A stretch of DNA of 64,000 nucleotides from Ensifer sp. WSM1721 (GTDB lineage: Bacteria > Pseudomonadota > Alphaproteobacteria > Rhizobiales > Rhizobiaceae): assembly GCF_000513895.2 (NCBI RefSeq), contig NZ_CP165782.1, forward strand, positions 1,178,001 to 1,242,000, read 5' to 3'. Under the pieces are notes generated by a model. It ran no database searches. It was not told the origin of the DNA and was given only the letters and a program-made list of their open reading frames with translations. Numbering within the stretch: position 1 is the first letter of the stretch; each line of letters starts with the position of its first letter. The position numbers and the translations under genes are program-made. Positions 10,193-19,452 of the stretch are shown here, one piece after another.

Positions 10193-10767
10193 GACTTATT
10201 TTTTTGGGCCCGCCGGGCGCTGGCAAGGGTACGCAGGCCAAGCTCCTGACGGAGAGATACGGCATCCCGCAGCTTTCCACGGGGGATATGCTTCGGGCGG
10301 CCGTGGCTCAGGCGACGGAAGTCGGCAAGCGCGCAAAGGCAGTGATGGATGCCGGCCAGCTCGTCTCCGACGAAATCGTCAACGAAATCGTCTCCGACCG
10401 TATCGATGCGCCGGATTGCGCCAGGGGCTTCATTCTGGACGGCTATCCGCGGACCGTCCCGCAGGCCGTGGCACTCGACCGGATGCTTGAAAAAAAGGGT
10501 CTGAAGCTCGATGCGGTCATTGAGCTGAAGGTCGACGAGGCAGCGCTTGTGCGGCGGATGGAGAATCGCGTAGCGGAAACGGTGGCCGCGGGCGGCACTG
10601 TCCGCTCCGACGACAATCCCGAGGCCTTTCGGCGCCGCCTGACGGAATATCGGGAAAAGACCGCTCCGCTTTCGGAACACTATGCTCGGACCGGTCGACT
10701 GAAGACCGTTGACGGCATGGCGGACGTGAACACGGTTACGGCCGAGATCGAGAAGATTCTGGCATAG
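10189..10767 (+). CDS. adk: Adenylate kinase (short, LID-less form)
   Basis: The enzyme catalyses ATP + AMP to 2 ADP. The 192-residue length and the absence of the roughly 30-residue zinc-binding LID insertion mark the short alphaproteobacterial form. The P-loop [11 protein letters not shown] (residues 7-17), the AMP-binding [10 protein letters not shown] and the [10 protein letters not shown] motif are present. The ATG overlaps the secY stop (ATGA). Confidence 0.98.
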   Translation: MRLIFLGPPGAGKGTQAKLLTERYGIPQLSTGDMLRAAVAQATEVGKRAKAVMDAGQLVSDEIVNEIVSDRIDAPDCARGFILDGYPRTVPQAVALDRMLEKKGLKLDAVIELKVDEAALVRRMENRVAETVAAGGTVRSDDNPEAFRRRLTEYREKTAPLSEHYARTGRLKTVDGMADVNTVTAEIEKILA

Positions 10768-10800
10768 GCGTTCGCCTCTGCCAAAATGGAAGCGCCGGGG

Positions 10801-10842
10801 AGTTGACTTTTCCGGGCGATTCCTCCAAAGACAGCGTCAACT
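10801..10842 (+). promoter_or_regulatory. Inverted repeat in the adk-rpsM gap
   Basis: Perfect 7-bp arms AGTTGAC (10801-10807) and GTCAACT (10836-10842) flank a 28-base spacer in the 232-base gap between adk and rpsM. TTGACT at 10803 resembles a -35 box, but no good -10 element follows at 16-18 bases. The rest of the gap shows only the AAGGAG site of rpsM. Confidence 0.25.
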
Positions 10843-10999
10843 CGCGACATGAGAAGCGATCGGCGCGGTCTTCAAAACAATGAAGTCCGGGTACGGTCGT
10901 TTTTGACGTGTCTCGAACCTCAATCAACGTGCGGCTCTTCAAGGTCGCGTAACGAAGCACCTATTGCCGGATGGCAACTGGAACGCAAGGAGAATAGAC

Positions 11000-11368
11000 G
11001 TGGCACGTATCGCTGGCGTCAACATCCCGACGGCAAAGCGCGTCGTCATCGCGCTGACCTACATTCACGGGATCGGCCCGAAATTCGCGAAGGAAATCAC
11101 CGAGAAGGTCGGCATTCCCGCTGACCGTCGCGTGCACCAGCTGACGGACGCCGAAGTCCTTCAGATCCGTGAGACGATCGACCGTGACTATCAGGTCGAG
11201 GGTGACCTGCGCCGCGAAACGGCGATGAACATCAAGCGCCTGATGGACCTCGGCTGCTATCGCGGTCTGCGTCATCGTCGCGGTCTGCCGGTGCGCGGCC
11301 AGCGTACGCATACCAATGCCCGCACCCGCAAGGGTCCGGCAAAGGCAATCGCCGGCAAGAAGAAGTAA
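11000..11368 (+). CDS. rpsM: 30S ribosomal protein S13
   Basis: The 122-residue S13 begins [21 protein letters not shown] and ends with the basic tail [18 protein letters not shown]. The start is GTG at 11000, preceded by AAGGAG (10987-10992); the upstream in-frame ATG at 10964 has neither family similarity nor a better site. S13 contacts the 50S subunit and P-site tRNA. Confidence 0.96.
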   Translation: MARIAGVNIPTAKRVVIALTYIHGIGPKFAKEITEKVGIPADRRVHQLTDAEVLQIRETIDRDYQVEGDLRRETAMNIKRLMDLGCYRGLRHRRGLPVRGQRTHTNARTRKGPAKAIAGKKK

Positions 11369-11389
11369 TTTCCCGAACAGGGAAGTGCG

Positions 11390-11419
11390 GGAGGCTGGCG
11401 TTGCGCGCCGGCCTCCTTT
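11390..11419 (+). terminator. Terminator-like hairpin between rpsM and rpsK
   Basis: An 11-bp stem (11390-11400 with 11406-11416, one G-T pair) closes a TTGCG loop and is followed by TTT. A smaller hairpin TTCCC/GGGAA (11370-11384) precedes it. The pair sits in a 228-base gap inside the alpha-operon block, so it is probably an attenuator or processing element rather than a full stop. Confidence 0.45.
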
Positions 11420-11596
11420 GCAGTTTGGTTGGGCAAGTGCCTGACCATCGCGCCGGGCTGGCCGGCTCGGTGCAAATCACAGCGAAACCGGTTGGTCGGT
11501 GCCGCGAATGGAAGATGCAGGGCAGGGGACGACAAATCCTTTTCCCGGTGGAGCCGCTGGAATTACGGCGGTGCAGAGATCTAAGAAAGGGATCCC

Positions 11597-11986
11597 ATGG
11601 CTAAGGAAGCCACCCGCGTTCGCCGCCGCGAGCGCAAGAACATCACGTCTGGCGTTGCACACGTCAATTCGTCGTTCAACAACACGATGATCACCATCAC
11701 CGACGCACAGGGCAATGCGATCGCCTGGTCGTCGGCTGGCGCGAAGGGCTTCAAGGGCTCGCGCAAGTCGACCCCGTTCGCAGCGCAGATCGCCGCCGAA
11801 GATTGCGCGCGGAAGGCCCAGGAACACGGCATGAAGTCGCTGGAAGTCGAGGTTTGCGGCCCGGGTTCCGGTCGCGAATCCGCTCTTCGCGCGCTGCAGG
11901 CTGCGGGTTTCATGATCACGTCGATCCGCGACGTGACGCCGATCCCGCACAATGGCTGCCGTCCGCGCAAGAAGCGCCGCGTCTGA
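11597..11986 (+). CDS. rpsK: 30S ribosomal protein S11
   Basis: The 129-residue S11 contains [22 protein letters not shown] and the C-terminal signature [18 protein letters not shown]. It lies on the 30S platform near the Shine-Dalgarno helix. An AAAGGGA site precedes the ATG. Confidence 0.98.
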   Translation: MAKEATRVRRRERKNITSGVAHVNSSFNNTMITITDAQGNAIAWSSAGAKGFKGSRKSTPFAAQIAAEDCARKAQEHGMKSLEVEVCGPGSGRESALRALQAAGFMITSIRDVTPIPHNGCRPRKKRRV

Positions 11987-12089
11987 TCATCTGTATTCAA
12001 CATTCCGGTGAGGGCGCATGGGCGCTCTCCCGGTCTTCGGGGCTCGGTTGTCACGATTGGATGGTGGCAACGAACGGAAGGCAGAAAAC

Positions 12090-13100
12090 ATGATCCAGAA
12101 AAATTGGCAGGAATTGATCAAGCCGAACAAGGTGGAGTTCGCCTCCTCCGGCCGCACCAGGGCAACGTTGGTCGCTGAGCCGCTTGAGCGCGGCTTCGGT
12201 CTGACGCTCGGCAACGCGCTTCGCCGCGTACTTCTGTCGTCGCTGCGCGGTGCTGCCGTCACGGCGGTACAGATCGACGGCGTGCTGCACGAATTCTCGT
12301 CGATCCCGGGTGTGCGGGAAGACGTGACCGACATCGTGCTCAACATCAAGGAAATCGCCATCAAGATGGATGGCGACGACGCAAAGCGCATGGTCGTGCG
12401 CAAGCAGGGCCCGGGCGTCGTGACGGCCGGTGACATCCAGACGGTTGGGGATATCGAAATCCTCAACCCGAATCATGTGATCTGCACCCTCGACGAGGGT
12501 GCGGAGATTCGCATGGAGTTCACCGTCAACAACGGTAAGGGCTACGTACCGGCTGAGCGCAACCGCTCGGAAGATGCGCCGATCGGCCTCATTCCGGTCG
12601 ACAGCCTGTACTCCCCGGTCAAGAAGGTCTCCTACAAGGTGGAAAACACCCGTGAAGGCCAGGTTCTCGACTATGACAAGCTGACGATGTCCATCGAAAC
12701 CGATGGCTCCGTCACCGGTGAAGATGCGATCGCCTTTGCAGCCCGCATCCTTCAGGACCAGCTGTCGGTTTTCGTCAACTTCGACGAGCCGCAGAAGGAA
12801 ACCGAGGAAGAGGCAGTCACCGAACTCGCCTTCAACCCGGCGCTTCTCAAGAAGGTCGACGAACTGGAGCTTTCCGTCCGTTCGGCCAACTGCCTGAAGA
12901 ACGACAACATCGTCTATATCGGCGACCTCATTCAGAAGACCGAAGCAGAAATGCTCCGTACGCCGAATTTTGGTCGCAAGTCGCTCAACGAGATCAAGGA
13001 AGTTCTCGCTTCCATGGGCCTGCACCTCGGCATGGAAGTGCCGTCCTGGCCGCCGGAGAACATCGAAGATCTCGCCAAGCGCTACGAAGACCAATACTAA
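12090..13100 (+). CDS. rpoA: RNA polymerase alpha subunit
   Basis: The 336-residue alpha subunit begins [17 protein letters not shown]. The N-terminal dimerisation domain has [20 protein letters not shown]. The C-terminal domain (about 255-325) has the helix-hairpin-helix region with [15 protein letters not shown] and [12 protein letters not shown], which binds UP elements and activators. ATG 12090 is chosen over the upstream in-frame start at 12018 on family similarity. Confidence 0.98.
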   Translation: MIQKNWQELIKPNKVEFASSGRTRATLVAEPLERGFGLTLGNALRRVLLSSLRGAAVTAVQIDGVLHEFSSIPGVREDVTDIVLNIKEIAIKMDGDDAKRMVVRKQGPGVVTAGDIQTVGDIEILNPNHVICTLDEGAEIRMEFTVNNGKGYVPAERNRSEDAPIGLIPVDSLYSPVKKVSYKVENTREGQVLDYDKLTMSIETDGSVTGEDAIAFAARILQDQLSVFVNFDEPQKETEEEAVTELAFNPALLKKVDELELSVRSANCLKNDNIVYIGDLIQKTEAEMLRTPNFGRKSLNEIKEVLASMGLHLGMEVPSWPPENIEDLAKRYEDQY

Positions 13101-13144
13101 CCGTTAGACTGCGGGCGGATGCCTGCAAGTAAAGGAGAATAGCC

Positions 13145-13570
13145 ATGCGCCACGGTAAAGCCGGCCGCAAGCTGAATAGAACCGCCAGCCACCGCAAGGC
13201 GATGTTTGCCAACATGGCAGCTTCGCTGATCGAACACGAGCAGATCGTCACGACGCTGCCGAAGGCCAAGGAAATCCGTCCGATCGTCGAGAAGCTCGTC
13301 ACGCTCGGCAAGCGCGGCGACCTGCACGCTCGCCGTCAGGCGATCTCGCAGATCCGCGACGTTGCCGTTGTCTCGAAGCTGTTCGACACGATCGCATCGC
13401 GCTACGCTACCCGCAACGGTGGCTATCTGCGCATCATGAAGGCTGGCTTCCGCCAGGGCGACAACGCCCCGCTCGCCGTCATCGAGTTCGTTGACCGCGA
13501 CGTCGACGCCAAGGGTGCGAAGGATCGCGCTCGCGTTGCCGACGAGGCCGAGGCTGCCGAAGCAGCTTAA
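13145..13570 (+). CDS. rplQ: 50S ribosomal protein L17
   Basis: The 141-residue L17 begins [20 protein letters not shown], the family signature, and ends with an acidic alanine-rich tail usual in alphaproteobacteria. AAGGAG lies just upstream. This is the last gene of the ribosomal superoperon, and a strong terminator follows. Confidence 0.97.
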   Translation: MRHGKAGRKLNRTASHRKAMFANMAASLIEHEQIVTTLPKAKEIRPIVEKLVTLGKRGDLHARRQAISQIRDVAVVSKLFDTIASRYATRNGGYLRIMKAGFRQGDNAPLAVIEFVDRDVDAKGAKDRARVADEAEAAEAA

Positions 13571-13594
13571 TTCATACAACGACCGAAGAAATTG

Positions 13595-13626
13595 AAGCGG
13601 CCGGGTGATCTCACCCGGCCGCTTTT
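13595..13626 (+). terminator. Shared terminator of rplQ and msrQ
   Basis: A perfect 14-bp stem, AAGCGGCCGGGTGA (13595-13608) with its complement at 13611-13624, is followed by TTT on the plus strand and is flanked by A residues that give T residues on the other strand. The msrQ stop codon (13611-13613) lies inside the right arm, so the element probably stops transcription from both directions. Confidence 0.8.
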
Positions 13627-14273
13627 TCCGTTGCGGCGATTGATCGTGTGAAACCGGTTCGCGATCGCTTCCAGCGCAGGAAGCGTGTCCTGACCACCCG
13701 CCAGAGGAGCAGCATCGCAACGAGCGTGATGTACAGCATCTGCTCCGGTCCGACGACCTTTACGGCCATGGCGAAATGCAGTGCTCCAGCCGCCGCTATC
13801 ACATAGACGAGTTTGTGCAGCTTGTTCCAGCGCTGGCCGAGCCTGCGGATCGACCAATTGTTCGAGGTAAGCGCAAGCGGAATGATGAGCACGAAGGCTG
13901 TCATGCCGATCGTGATGAAGGGACGACGGGCGATGTCGGCGATGATCGCCGGGAAGCGCAGCATCTGGTCCAGCACCATGTAGGCGAGGAAGTGCATCAG
14001 CACGTAGTAGAAGGCGAGCAGGCCGAGAGCCCGGCGGTATCTGAGCCAGTTCACCCCGAAGAGATCGCGGATGGGCGTAATTGCCAGGGTCGCTACGAGG
14101 AAGCGCAGGGCCCAGAGGCCGAGCAGGTGCTCGAATTCCTTGATGGCGTTGCCGGGCAGTTGGCCGGTTGCCCCGAGATAGAAGGCGAAGACGGCGGGAA
14201 TGAAGCCGAGCGCGTAGAGCATCCAGACGGAGGGGCCATGCAATCGTTTCGGCAGGGTGGGCAAGATGGTCAT
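13611..14273 (-). CDS. msrQ: Heme membrane subunit of periplasmic methionine sulfoxide reductase
   Basis: This 220-residue inner-membrane cytochrome b-type protein of the ferric-reductase-like family passes electrons from the quinone pool or flavin to MsrP. About six hydrophobic helices are seen, with heme-ligand histidines in FYYVLMHFLAYMV and KLHKLVYVIAAAGALHFAMAV (given here in parts as two separate helices). The start at 14273 (MTILPTLPKRLHG) matches the family. It follows msrP by two bases, so the pair is an operon. The gene ends within the rplQ terminator. Confidence 0.93.
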   Translation of the reverse strand: MTILPTLPKRLHGPSVWMLYALGFIPAVFAFYLGATGQLPGNAIKEFEHLLGLWALRFLVATLAITPIRDLFGVNWLRYRRALGLLAFYYVLMHFLAYMVLDQMLRFPAIIADIARRPFITIGMTAFVLIIPLALTSNNWSIRRLGQRWNKLHKLVYVIAAAGALHFAMAVKVVGPEQMLYITLVAMLLLWRVVRTRFLRWKRSRTGFTRSIAATEKAAG

Positions 14274-14275
14274 CG

Positions 14276-15217
14276 TCAGAAATTCGCGCTCAAGTCCATG
14301 CCGGCATAGAGGCTCGCAACCTCGTCCGCGTAGCCGTTGAAAGGAAGCGTGTCGCGGCGGTTGGAGCCGAAGAACCCGCCTTCGCCTATCCGGATCTCCG
14401 TGGCCTGGCTCCAGCGCGGATGATCGACCGCCGGGTTCACATTGGCGTAGAAGCCATATTCGTTCGGCGCGGTGAGATTCCAGGTGCAGGGAGGCGGCGT
14501 TTCGGTCAGCGAAATCTTCACGATCGACTTTATCCCCTTGAAACCGTATTTCCACGGAACAACCAGTCGTATGGGGGCGCCATTCTGGTTGGGAAGCGTC
14601 TTGCCGTAGAGGCCGACAGAGAGGATCGCCAGCGGATGGCGGGCTTCGTCGAGCCGCAGCCCCTCGCGATAGGGCCATTCCAGCGGCTGGAAATAACCGG
14701 ACTGGCCTGGCATTTCATCGGGGCGTACGACGGTTTCGAAGGCGACATATTTGGCGCTGCCGAGCGGCTCGACCTTGTCTAGGAGCGCGGCCAAGGGAAA
14801 GCCGATCCACGGAATCACCATCGACCAGGCCTCGACGCAACGCATGCGGTAGATCCGCTCTTCGAGCGGGAAGGCTAGGAGCTCGTCAAGGCCGAACTCG
14901 AGCGGCTTGCCGACGAGGCCATCGACTTTCACCGTCCAGGGCGAAGGCTTGAAGCTTCCGGAATTGGCAGCAGGGTCGCCTTTGCCCGTGCCGAATTCGT
15001 AGAAATTGTTGTAGCTCGTGACGTCTTTTTCCGGCGTCGTCGGCTCGTTGACCTTGTAGGCGCTCGCGGAAGTCTTGAGCGGGCCGGCATGCCCGCTTGT
15101 CGTCCCGCCCAGGAACAGACCGCCCGCCGCAGCGGCCATGAAGGCCCGCCGATCGATGAAACAGCGCTCTGGCGTGATTTCGGAGGCGGCGATCCGCAGT
15201 GCGCGGTAGCTTGGCAT
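14276..15217 (-). CDS. msrP: Periplasmic methionine sulfoxide reductase, molybdenum subunit
   Basis: MsrP (YedY) reduces protein-bound methionine sulfoxide in the periplasm with a molybdopterin cofactor, using electrons from MsrQ. The 313-residue protein has a twin-arginine signal ([18 protein letters not shown], residues 21-38) and the sulfite-oxidase fold with the molybdenum-ligand cysteine in RMRCVEAW (about Cys127). The start at 15217 (MPSYRALRI) is preferred over 15232 because GGGGA lies seven bases upstream. Its promoter should lie in 15218-15470. Confidence 0.95.
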   Translation of the reverse strand: MPSYRALRIAASEITPERCFIDRRAFMAAAAGGLFLGGTTSGHAGPLKTSASAYKVNEPTTPEKDVTSYNNFYEFGTGKGDPAANSGSFKPSPWTVKVDGLVGKPLEFGLDELLAFPLEERIYRMRCVEAWSMVIPWIGFPLAALLDKVEPLGSAKYVAFETVVRPDEMPGQSGYFQPLEWPYREGLRLDEARHPLAILSVGLYGKTLPNQNGAPIRLVVPWKYGFKGIKSIVKISLTETPPPCTWNLTAPNEYGFYANVNPAVDHPRWSQATEIRIGEGGFFGSNRRDTLPFNGYADEVASLYAGMDLSANF

Positions 15218-15467
15218 GATATTCCCCAACATCTGCGTTTTCTAAAGATCAGATCACCAGAGTTTCGATCACCGGGAAAGATGGCCGCAACCACGTTTTC
15301 GTGCGCGGTTCGTGACCGCGGGAGATCGAAGGCCGAGTTCTCCTTCAAAGCTGCAGGCATTACGGCAATCGCCTGATTCCCCAGATGATTTCACTCCGGA
15401 TGGGCCTTCGAGATCGTCGGGTCCGCCCGCGGCGCGTTGCCTTTTTTCTTGCGAAATCCTATCTGAA

Positions 15468-15578
15468 CTACAGCGGCCTCTGTGCGTCCTTTCAGACGCA
15501 CAGAGGCCGCTGTAGCACTTTGAATTGCTGCATGTTTTTATCCTTAAATCGGCTAGGTTTTAAGGAAACATGCAGTAG
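15468..15578 (+). repeat. RIME-type mosaic repeat upstream of the Do protease gene
   Basis: An intact copy. The first palindrome has outer arms CTACAGCG and CGCTGTAG around GTGCGTC/GACGCAC-type inner arms. It is joined by a CACTTTGAATTG linker to a second palindrome with CTGCATG/CATGCAG ends and TTAAATCG/GGTTTTAA-like arms. The layout fits the rhizobial RIME described in the literature. It ends 24 bases before the start codon at 15603. Confidence 0.85.
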
Positions 15579-15602
15579 CAGCAACGAAAGGGAGAATTCT
15601 TC

Positions 15603-17000
15603 ATGATCTTAGGCCATCGAGTCTTCGCGGCTCTCGTTTTCGCTGTGGCCATGTCGACGCCCGCGATGGCTCAGGATGCCAAGACGGTACCGCAATCCCG
15701 TACCGAAATGCAGCTCTCCTTCGCGCCTCTGGTGAAGCAGACGGCGAATGCGGTGGTGAATGTCTATGCCGAACGGGTCGTTGAGCGACGGTCGATCTTT
15801 GCCGGCGATCCCTTCTTCGAAGAGTTCTTTGGCCAGCGTATGCCGAATCGCACCGAGAAGCAGTCGTCGCTCGGATCCGGCGTCATCGTCGGCCGCGACG
15901 GCCTGGTCGTGACCAACAATCACGTCATCGAGGGCGCGAACGACATCAAGGTCGCGCTCGCCGACGGGCGTGAATATCCTTGCAAGATCATGCTCAAGGA
16001 CGACCGTCTCGATCTTGCGGTCATGAAGATCGAAGCGGACGGCCCGTTCGACATCATCCCGATCGGTGATTCCGACGCAGTCGAGGTCGGCGATCTGGTG
16101 CTCGCCATGGGCAACCCGTTCGGGGTCGGGCAGACTGTGACGAGCGGCATCGTATCCGCCCTCGCGCGCAATCAGATTTCCAATGGCGATTTCGGCTTCT
16201 TCATCCAGACGGATGCCGCGATTAACCCTGGCAATTCCGGTGGTGGACTCATCAATATGAAAGGCGAGCTGATCGGCATCAACACCGCGATTTTTTCCAG
16301 GGGCGGCGGCTCGAACGGTGTTGGGTTCGCGATCCCGGCCAACCTGGTCAAGGTCTTCGTGGCCTCTGCTCAAGGTGGCGGCGGCTCGTTCATCCGGCCT
16401 TTCGTCGGGGCGACGTTCGAGCCCGTCACCTCCGATGTGGCGGACGCACTCGGGCTTGACCGGGCCCGCGGTGCACTGGTGACGGCGGTCCAGTCGGGCG
16501 GGCCAGCGGAAAGCGCCGGCATGCGGCCGGGACAGGTCGTCGTTGCCGTCAACGGCATGGCGGTCGAGCATCCCGATGCGCTCGGCTATCGTCTGACCAC
16601 CGTCGGCATCGGCCATGAGGCGCGCGTGACGGTCTTGGAGGACGGCAAGCCGCAGGACATCACCTTGAAGCTCGAGCAGGCGCCCGAGACCGCGCCACGC
16701 GACGAAAGGCTCATCGAAGGGCGCAATCCTTTCGCGGGCGCTGTCGTGGCAAATCTCTCGCCTCGTCTCGCAGACGAGCTGCGCATGCCTACTTCCTTGC
16801 AGGGCGTCGTCGTCACCGAGGTCAATCGCGGCTCGCCGGCCGCCCGCATCGGCCTCGCACCGAAAGATATCGTCCGCTCGGTCAACGGTACTGCAATCGA
16901 CAGCTCGAAGACGCTGGAAAGCGTCGTCGCCGATGAGGCTTCGTTCTGGCGCGTCGAGATCGAGCGCGACGGCCAGCTCATTCGTCAGTTCTTCCGATGA
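15603..17000 (+). CDS. Do-family periplasmic serine protease (DegP/HtrA-like)
   Basis: A 465-residue HtrA-family protease that should degrade or refold damaged envelope proteins. A signal peptide (cut near AMAQ, about residue 23) leads into a trypsin-like domain with the triad His107 (TNNHVIEG), Asp137 (RLDLAVMK) and Ser212 (GNSGGG). Two PDZ domains follow at about 270-360 and 385-460. Several DegP paralogues are usual in rhizobia, so the exact subtype is left open. The start follows GGGAG, with a RIME just upstream. The stop overlaps rarA by four bases. Confidence 0.93.
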   Translation: MILGHRVFAALVFAVAMSTPAMAQDAKTVPQSRTEMQLSFAPLVKQTANAVVNVYAERVVERRSIFAGDPFFEEFFGQRMPNRTEKQSSLGSGVIVGRDGLVVTNNHVIEGANDIKVALADGREYPCKIMLKDDRLDLAVMKIEADGPFDIIPIGDSDAVEVGDLVLAMGNPFGVGQTVTSGIVSALARNQISNGDFGFFIQTDAAINPGNSGGGLINMKGELIGINTAIFSRGGGSNGVGFAIPANLVKVFVASAQGGGGSFIRPFVGATFEPVTSDVADALGLDRARGALVTAVQSGGPAESAGMRPGQVVVAVNGMAVEHPDALGYRLTTVGIGHEARVTVLEDGKPQDITLKLEQAPETAPRDERLIEGRNPFAGAVVANLSPRLADELRMPTSLQGVVVTEVNRGSPAARIGLAPKDIVRSVNGTAIDSSKTLESVVADEASFWRVEIERDGQLIRQFFR

Positions 17001-18307
17001 GCGATCTTTTTTCCCCCATCGAGCCGCCGGAGATGGCCTCGGCAAGACCTCTTGCCGATCGGCTGCGGCCGCGCACGCTCGCCGAGGTCACTGGTCAGGA
17101 GCACCTGACCGGCGCGGATGGCGCGCTCACGCGCATGATCGCGTCCGGTTCTCTCGGCTCGATGATTTTCTGGGGGCCGCCGGGGACCGGCAAGACGACG
17201 GTAGCGCGCCTGCTTTCCGGCGAGGCCGGACTCGCCTTCGAGCAGATCTCGGCGATCTTCTCCGGGGTTGCGGACTTGAAGAAGGTGTTCGATTCCGCCC
17301 GCGCCCGGCGCATGTCGGGGCGACAAACGCTGCTGTTCGTCGATGAGATCCATCGTTTCAATCGCGCCCAGCAGGATAGCTTTCTGCCGGTCATGGAGGA
17401 TGGCACCGTCATCCTGGTCGGCGCCACAACCGAGAACCCGTCCTTCGAGCTCAATGCCGCGCTTTTGTCGCGGGCGCGCGTGCTGACCTTCAAGCCGCTT
17501 GACGAGGCGAGCCTCGAGGAGCTGTTGAAGCGGGCCGAGAAGGCCGAGGGCAAGGCGTTGCCGCTTGACGAGGATGCCCGTGCGAGCTTGATCCGAATGG
17601 CGGATGGTGATGGCCGGGCGGTGCTCACCCTTGCCGAAGAGGTCTGGCGGGCGGCTCGCAAGGACGAGATCTTCGACGCCGCGGCGCTCCAGGATATCGT
17701 CCAGCGCCGCGCACCCGTTTACGACAAGAGCCAGGACGGCCACTACAATCTGATCTCGGCGCTTCACAAATCGGTTCGAGGCTCGGACCCGGATGCCGCG
17801 CTTTACTACCTCTGCCGCATGCTCGATGCCGGCGAAGACCCGCTCTATATCGGCCGGCGGCTCGTCCGTATGGCGGTCGAGGATATCGGGCTTGCCGATC
17901 CGCAAGCCTTGGTGATCTGCAACGCCGCCAAAGACGCCTATGACTATCTCGGCTCCCCCGAAGGCGAGCTCGCTCTCGCGGAGGCTTGTGTCTACATCGC
18001 TACCGCGCCGAAGTCGAACGCCGTCTATACCGCTTACAAGCAGGCCATGCGTGCGGCGAAGGAAAACGGCTCGCTGCTGCCGCCGAAGCATATCCTCAAC
18101 GCCCCGACCAAGCTCATGAAGGGGGAGGGGTACGGCGAGGGATACCGCTACGATCACGACGAGCCCGACGCATTTTCGGGCCAGGATTATTTCCCGGAGA
18201 AGATGGGAAGAAAGACCTTCTACGACCCGCCGGAGCGCGGCTTCGAGCGGGAAATTCGCAAGCGGCTCGAATGGTGGGCGAAGCTCAGGCGCGAGCGGAA
18301 TTCATAG
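16997..18307 (+). CDS. rarA: Replication-associated recombination protein A (AAA+ ATPase)
   Basis: RarA (MgsA) is a tetrameric AAA+ ATPase of the clamp-loader/WRNIP1 family acting at stalled replication forks. The 436-residue protein has Walker A GPPGTGKTT (about 60-68), Walker B LLFVDEIHRF (about 112-121), a sensor-1 region with GATTENPSFELN, and the C-terminal tetramerisation domain (MGRKTFYDPPERGFEREI). The ATG overlaps the protease stop, an arrangement that suggests co-transcription, though no functional link is established. Confidence 0.95.
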   Translation: MSDLFSPIEPPEMASARPLADRLRPRTLAEVTGQEHLTGADGALTRMIASGSLGSMIFWGPPGTGKTTVARLLSGEAGLAFEQISAIFSGVADLKKVFDSARARRMSGRQTLLFVDEIHRFNRAQQDSFLPVMEDGTVILVGATTENPSFELNAALLSRARVLTFKPLDEASLEELLKRAEKAEGKALPLDEDARASLIRMADGDGRAVLTLAEEVWRAARKDEIFDAAALQDIVQRRAPVYDKSQDGHYNLISALHKSVRGSDPDAALYYLCRMLDAGEDPLYIGRRLVRMAVEDIGLADPQALVICNAAKDAYDYLGSPEGELALAEACVYIATAPKSNAVYTAYKQAMRAAKENGSLLPPKHILNAPTKLMKGEGYGEGYRYDHDEPDAFSGQDYFPEKMGRKTFYDPPERGFEREIRKRLEWWAKLRRERNS

Positions 18308-18366
18308 ATCGAGACCTGCCAAACGGGCTGACGTGCCCGATGTATCGTGACAAGAGGTGAATTTTC

Positions 18367-18801
18367 ATGAAGGCGCGCATCAAATGGGTTGAAGGCCGGA
18401 CATTCGTCGGCGAGTCCGGAAGCGGACATAATGTCGTGCTCGGCACGGCTTTCGGGCCGGAGGGACGAACACCGGGCCCGAGCCCGATGGAGTTGGTGCT
18501 GATCGGCACCGGAGGCTGCTCGGCCTTCGACGTCGTTCATATCCTTGAAAAGGGACGCGAGGCGGTCGAAGACTGTATCGTCGAGATCGACGCTGATCGT
18601 GCGGATCAGGACCCGAAAGTGTTCACCCGCATTCACATGCACTTTGTGGTGAAGGGGCGTGGCCTTGCGACGCACAAGGTCGAGCGCGCCATCGCGCTCT
18701 CGATCGAGAAATATTGCTCGGCCTCGGCGATGCTCGCCAAGACGGCCGCAATCACCCACGACTTTGAAGTCGTCGACACCACTGCGGCGGCGGTGAGCTG
18801 A
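18367..18801 (+). CDS. OsmC-family peroxidase-like protein
   Basis: The 144-residue protein belongs to the OsmC/Ohr superfamily, thiol-dependent peroxidases that act on organic hydroperoxides. Two conserved cysteines are present, Cys51 (TGGCSAFDVV) and Cys117 (EKYCSASAML), in the YhfA-like arrangement. No OhrR-type regulator lies nearby. The short gap to rarA contains an AAGAGG site. Specific substrate unknown. Confidence 0.85.
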   Translation: MKARIKWVEGRTFVGESGSGHNVVLGTAFGPEGRTPGPSPMELVLIGTGGCSAFDVVHILEKGREAVEDCIVEIDADRADQDPKVFTRIHMHFVVKGRGLATHKVERAIALSIEKYCSASAMLAKTAAITHDFEVVDTTAAAVS

Positions 18802-18954
18802 TCTTCCGTTAGAGCTCCTCGTCCGCTGCTTTGAGCGTTGGCGGGGGTGAGGTGCGAGGGAACCTCGCGGGCGGCGATCCGCGTCCCGCGCAAAACAGAT
18901 ATGTCGGCCGGTCTCTTGTTGCGCTTCTCGGTCTATGGCATAGGAGTGCCGCGT

Positions 18955-19012
18955 TGCAGACGGCTGCACGGATCGACGACGTCGGTCCGCACTTCCGCGG
19001 GGACGGCCTCGC
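18955..19012 (+). promoter_or_regulatory. Guanidine-II (mini-ykkC) riboswitch
   Basis: Two hairpins each close an ACGG tetraloop, the hallmark of the mini-ykkC motif. P1 is TGCAG/CTGCA around ACGG (18955-18968); P2 is GCGGGG/CCTCGC around ACGG (18997-19012). The 28-base linker is itself a hairpin (18969-18989, all ten pairs possible with one G-T). P2 ends eight bases before the AAGGAG ribosome-binding site (19021-19026) of a sugE/gdx gene, the classic target. Guanidine binding should open the ribosome-binding site and turn the exporter on. Motif recognition is by eye. Confidence 0.85.
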
Positions 19013-19032
19013 TCCACTTGAAGGAGCTTGAT

Positions 19033-19347
19033 ATGGCCTGGTTCACCCTGCTTCTTGCCGGAATTCTTGAAATCGGCTGGGCAATAGGTCTCAAATATAC
19101 GGATGGATTCACGCGTCTCACACCGACGGTGCTAACGGTCGGCGCGATGGTGCTTAGCATCCTGTTGCTCGGCATCGCCGTGCGCTCGCTGCCGCTCGGT
19201 ACGGCCTATGCTGTGTGGACCGGCATCGGCACGGTCGGCACCGTCGTTCTCGGCATTATGCTCCTCGGCGAGCCCGCGACCGTCATTCGCCTCGGCTGCA
19301 TCGGCCTCATCGTCGCGGGCATTGCCGGCTTGAAGCTGGTTGCCTGA
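19033..19347 (+). CDS. gdx: Small multidrug resistance protein, guanidinium exporter (SugE/Gdx)
   Basis: A 104-residue inner-membrane protein with four helices that should exchange guanidinium for protons. The SMR glutamate is Glu13 ([18 protein letters not shown]), and the tryptophan and lysine that follow (GWAIGLK) are typical of the SugE/Gdx branch rather than the EmrE multidrug branch. The start at ATG 19033 follows AAGGAG at 19021; a longer in-frame reading from 18838 runs through the riboswitch and is rejected. The upstream guanidine-II motif supports the substrate assignment. Confidence 0.93.
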   Translation: MAWFTLLLAGILEIGWAIGLKYTDGFTRLTPTVLTVGAMVLSILLLGIAVRSLPLGTAYAVWTGIGTVGTVVLGIMLLGEPATVIRLGCIGLIVAGIAGLKLVA

Positions 19348-19348
19348 G

Positions 19349-19410
19349 GCCTAAAGCGGAATGAGGAAAAGTACGGAGCGGTTTTCCTCGGCATGCGCTC
19401 GTGACCGAAG
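19349..19410 (+). repeat. Possible decayed palindromic repeat after gdx
   Basis: The stretch has AAAGCGGAATGAGGAAAAG followed by GAGCGGTTTTCC, with GAGGAAAA and TTTTCCTC as inverted arms. It resembles a second rhizobial intergenic repeat known to me by pattern only. It lies between the convergent genes gdx and ATP12 and may act as a terminator for both. Confidence 0.35.
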
Positions 19411-19452
19411 CGAAAGAACTTCACGCAACGTGAACTTGAGGCTTGCTCGACG

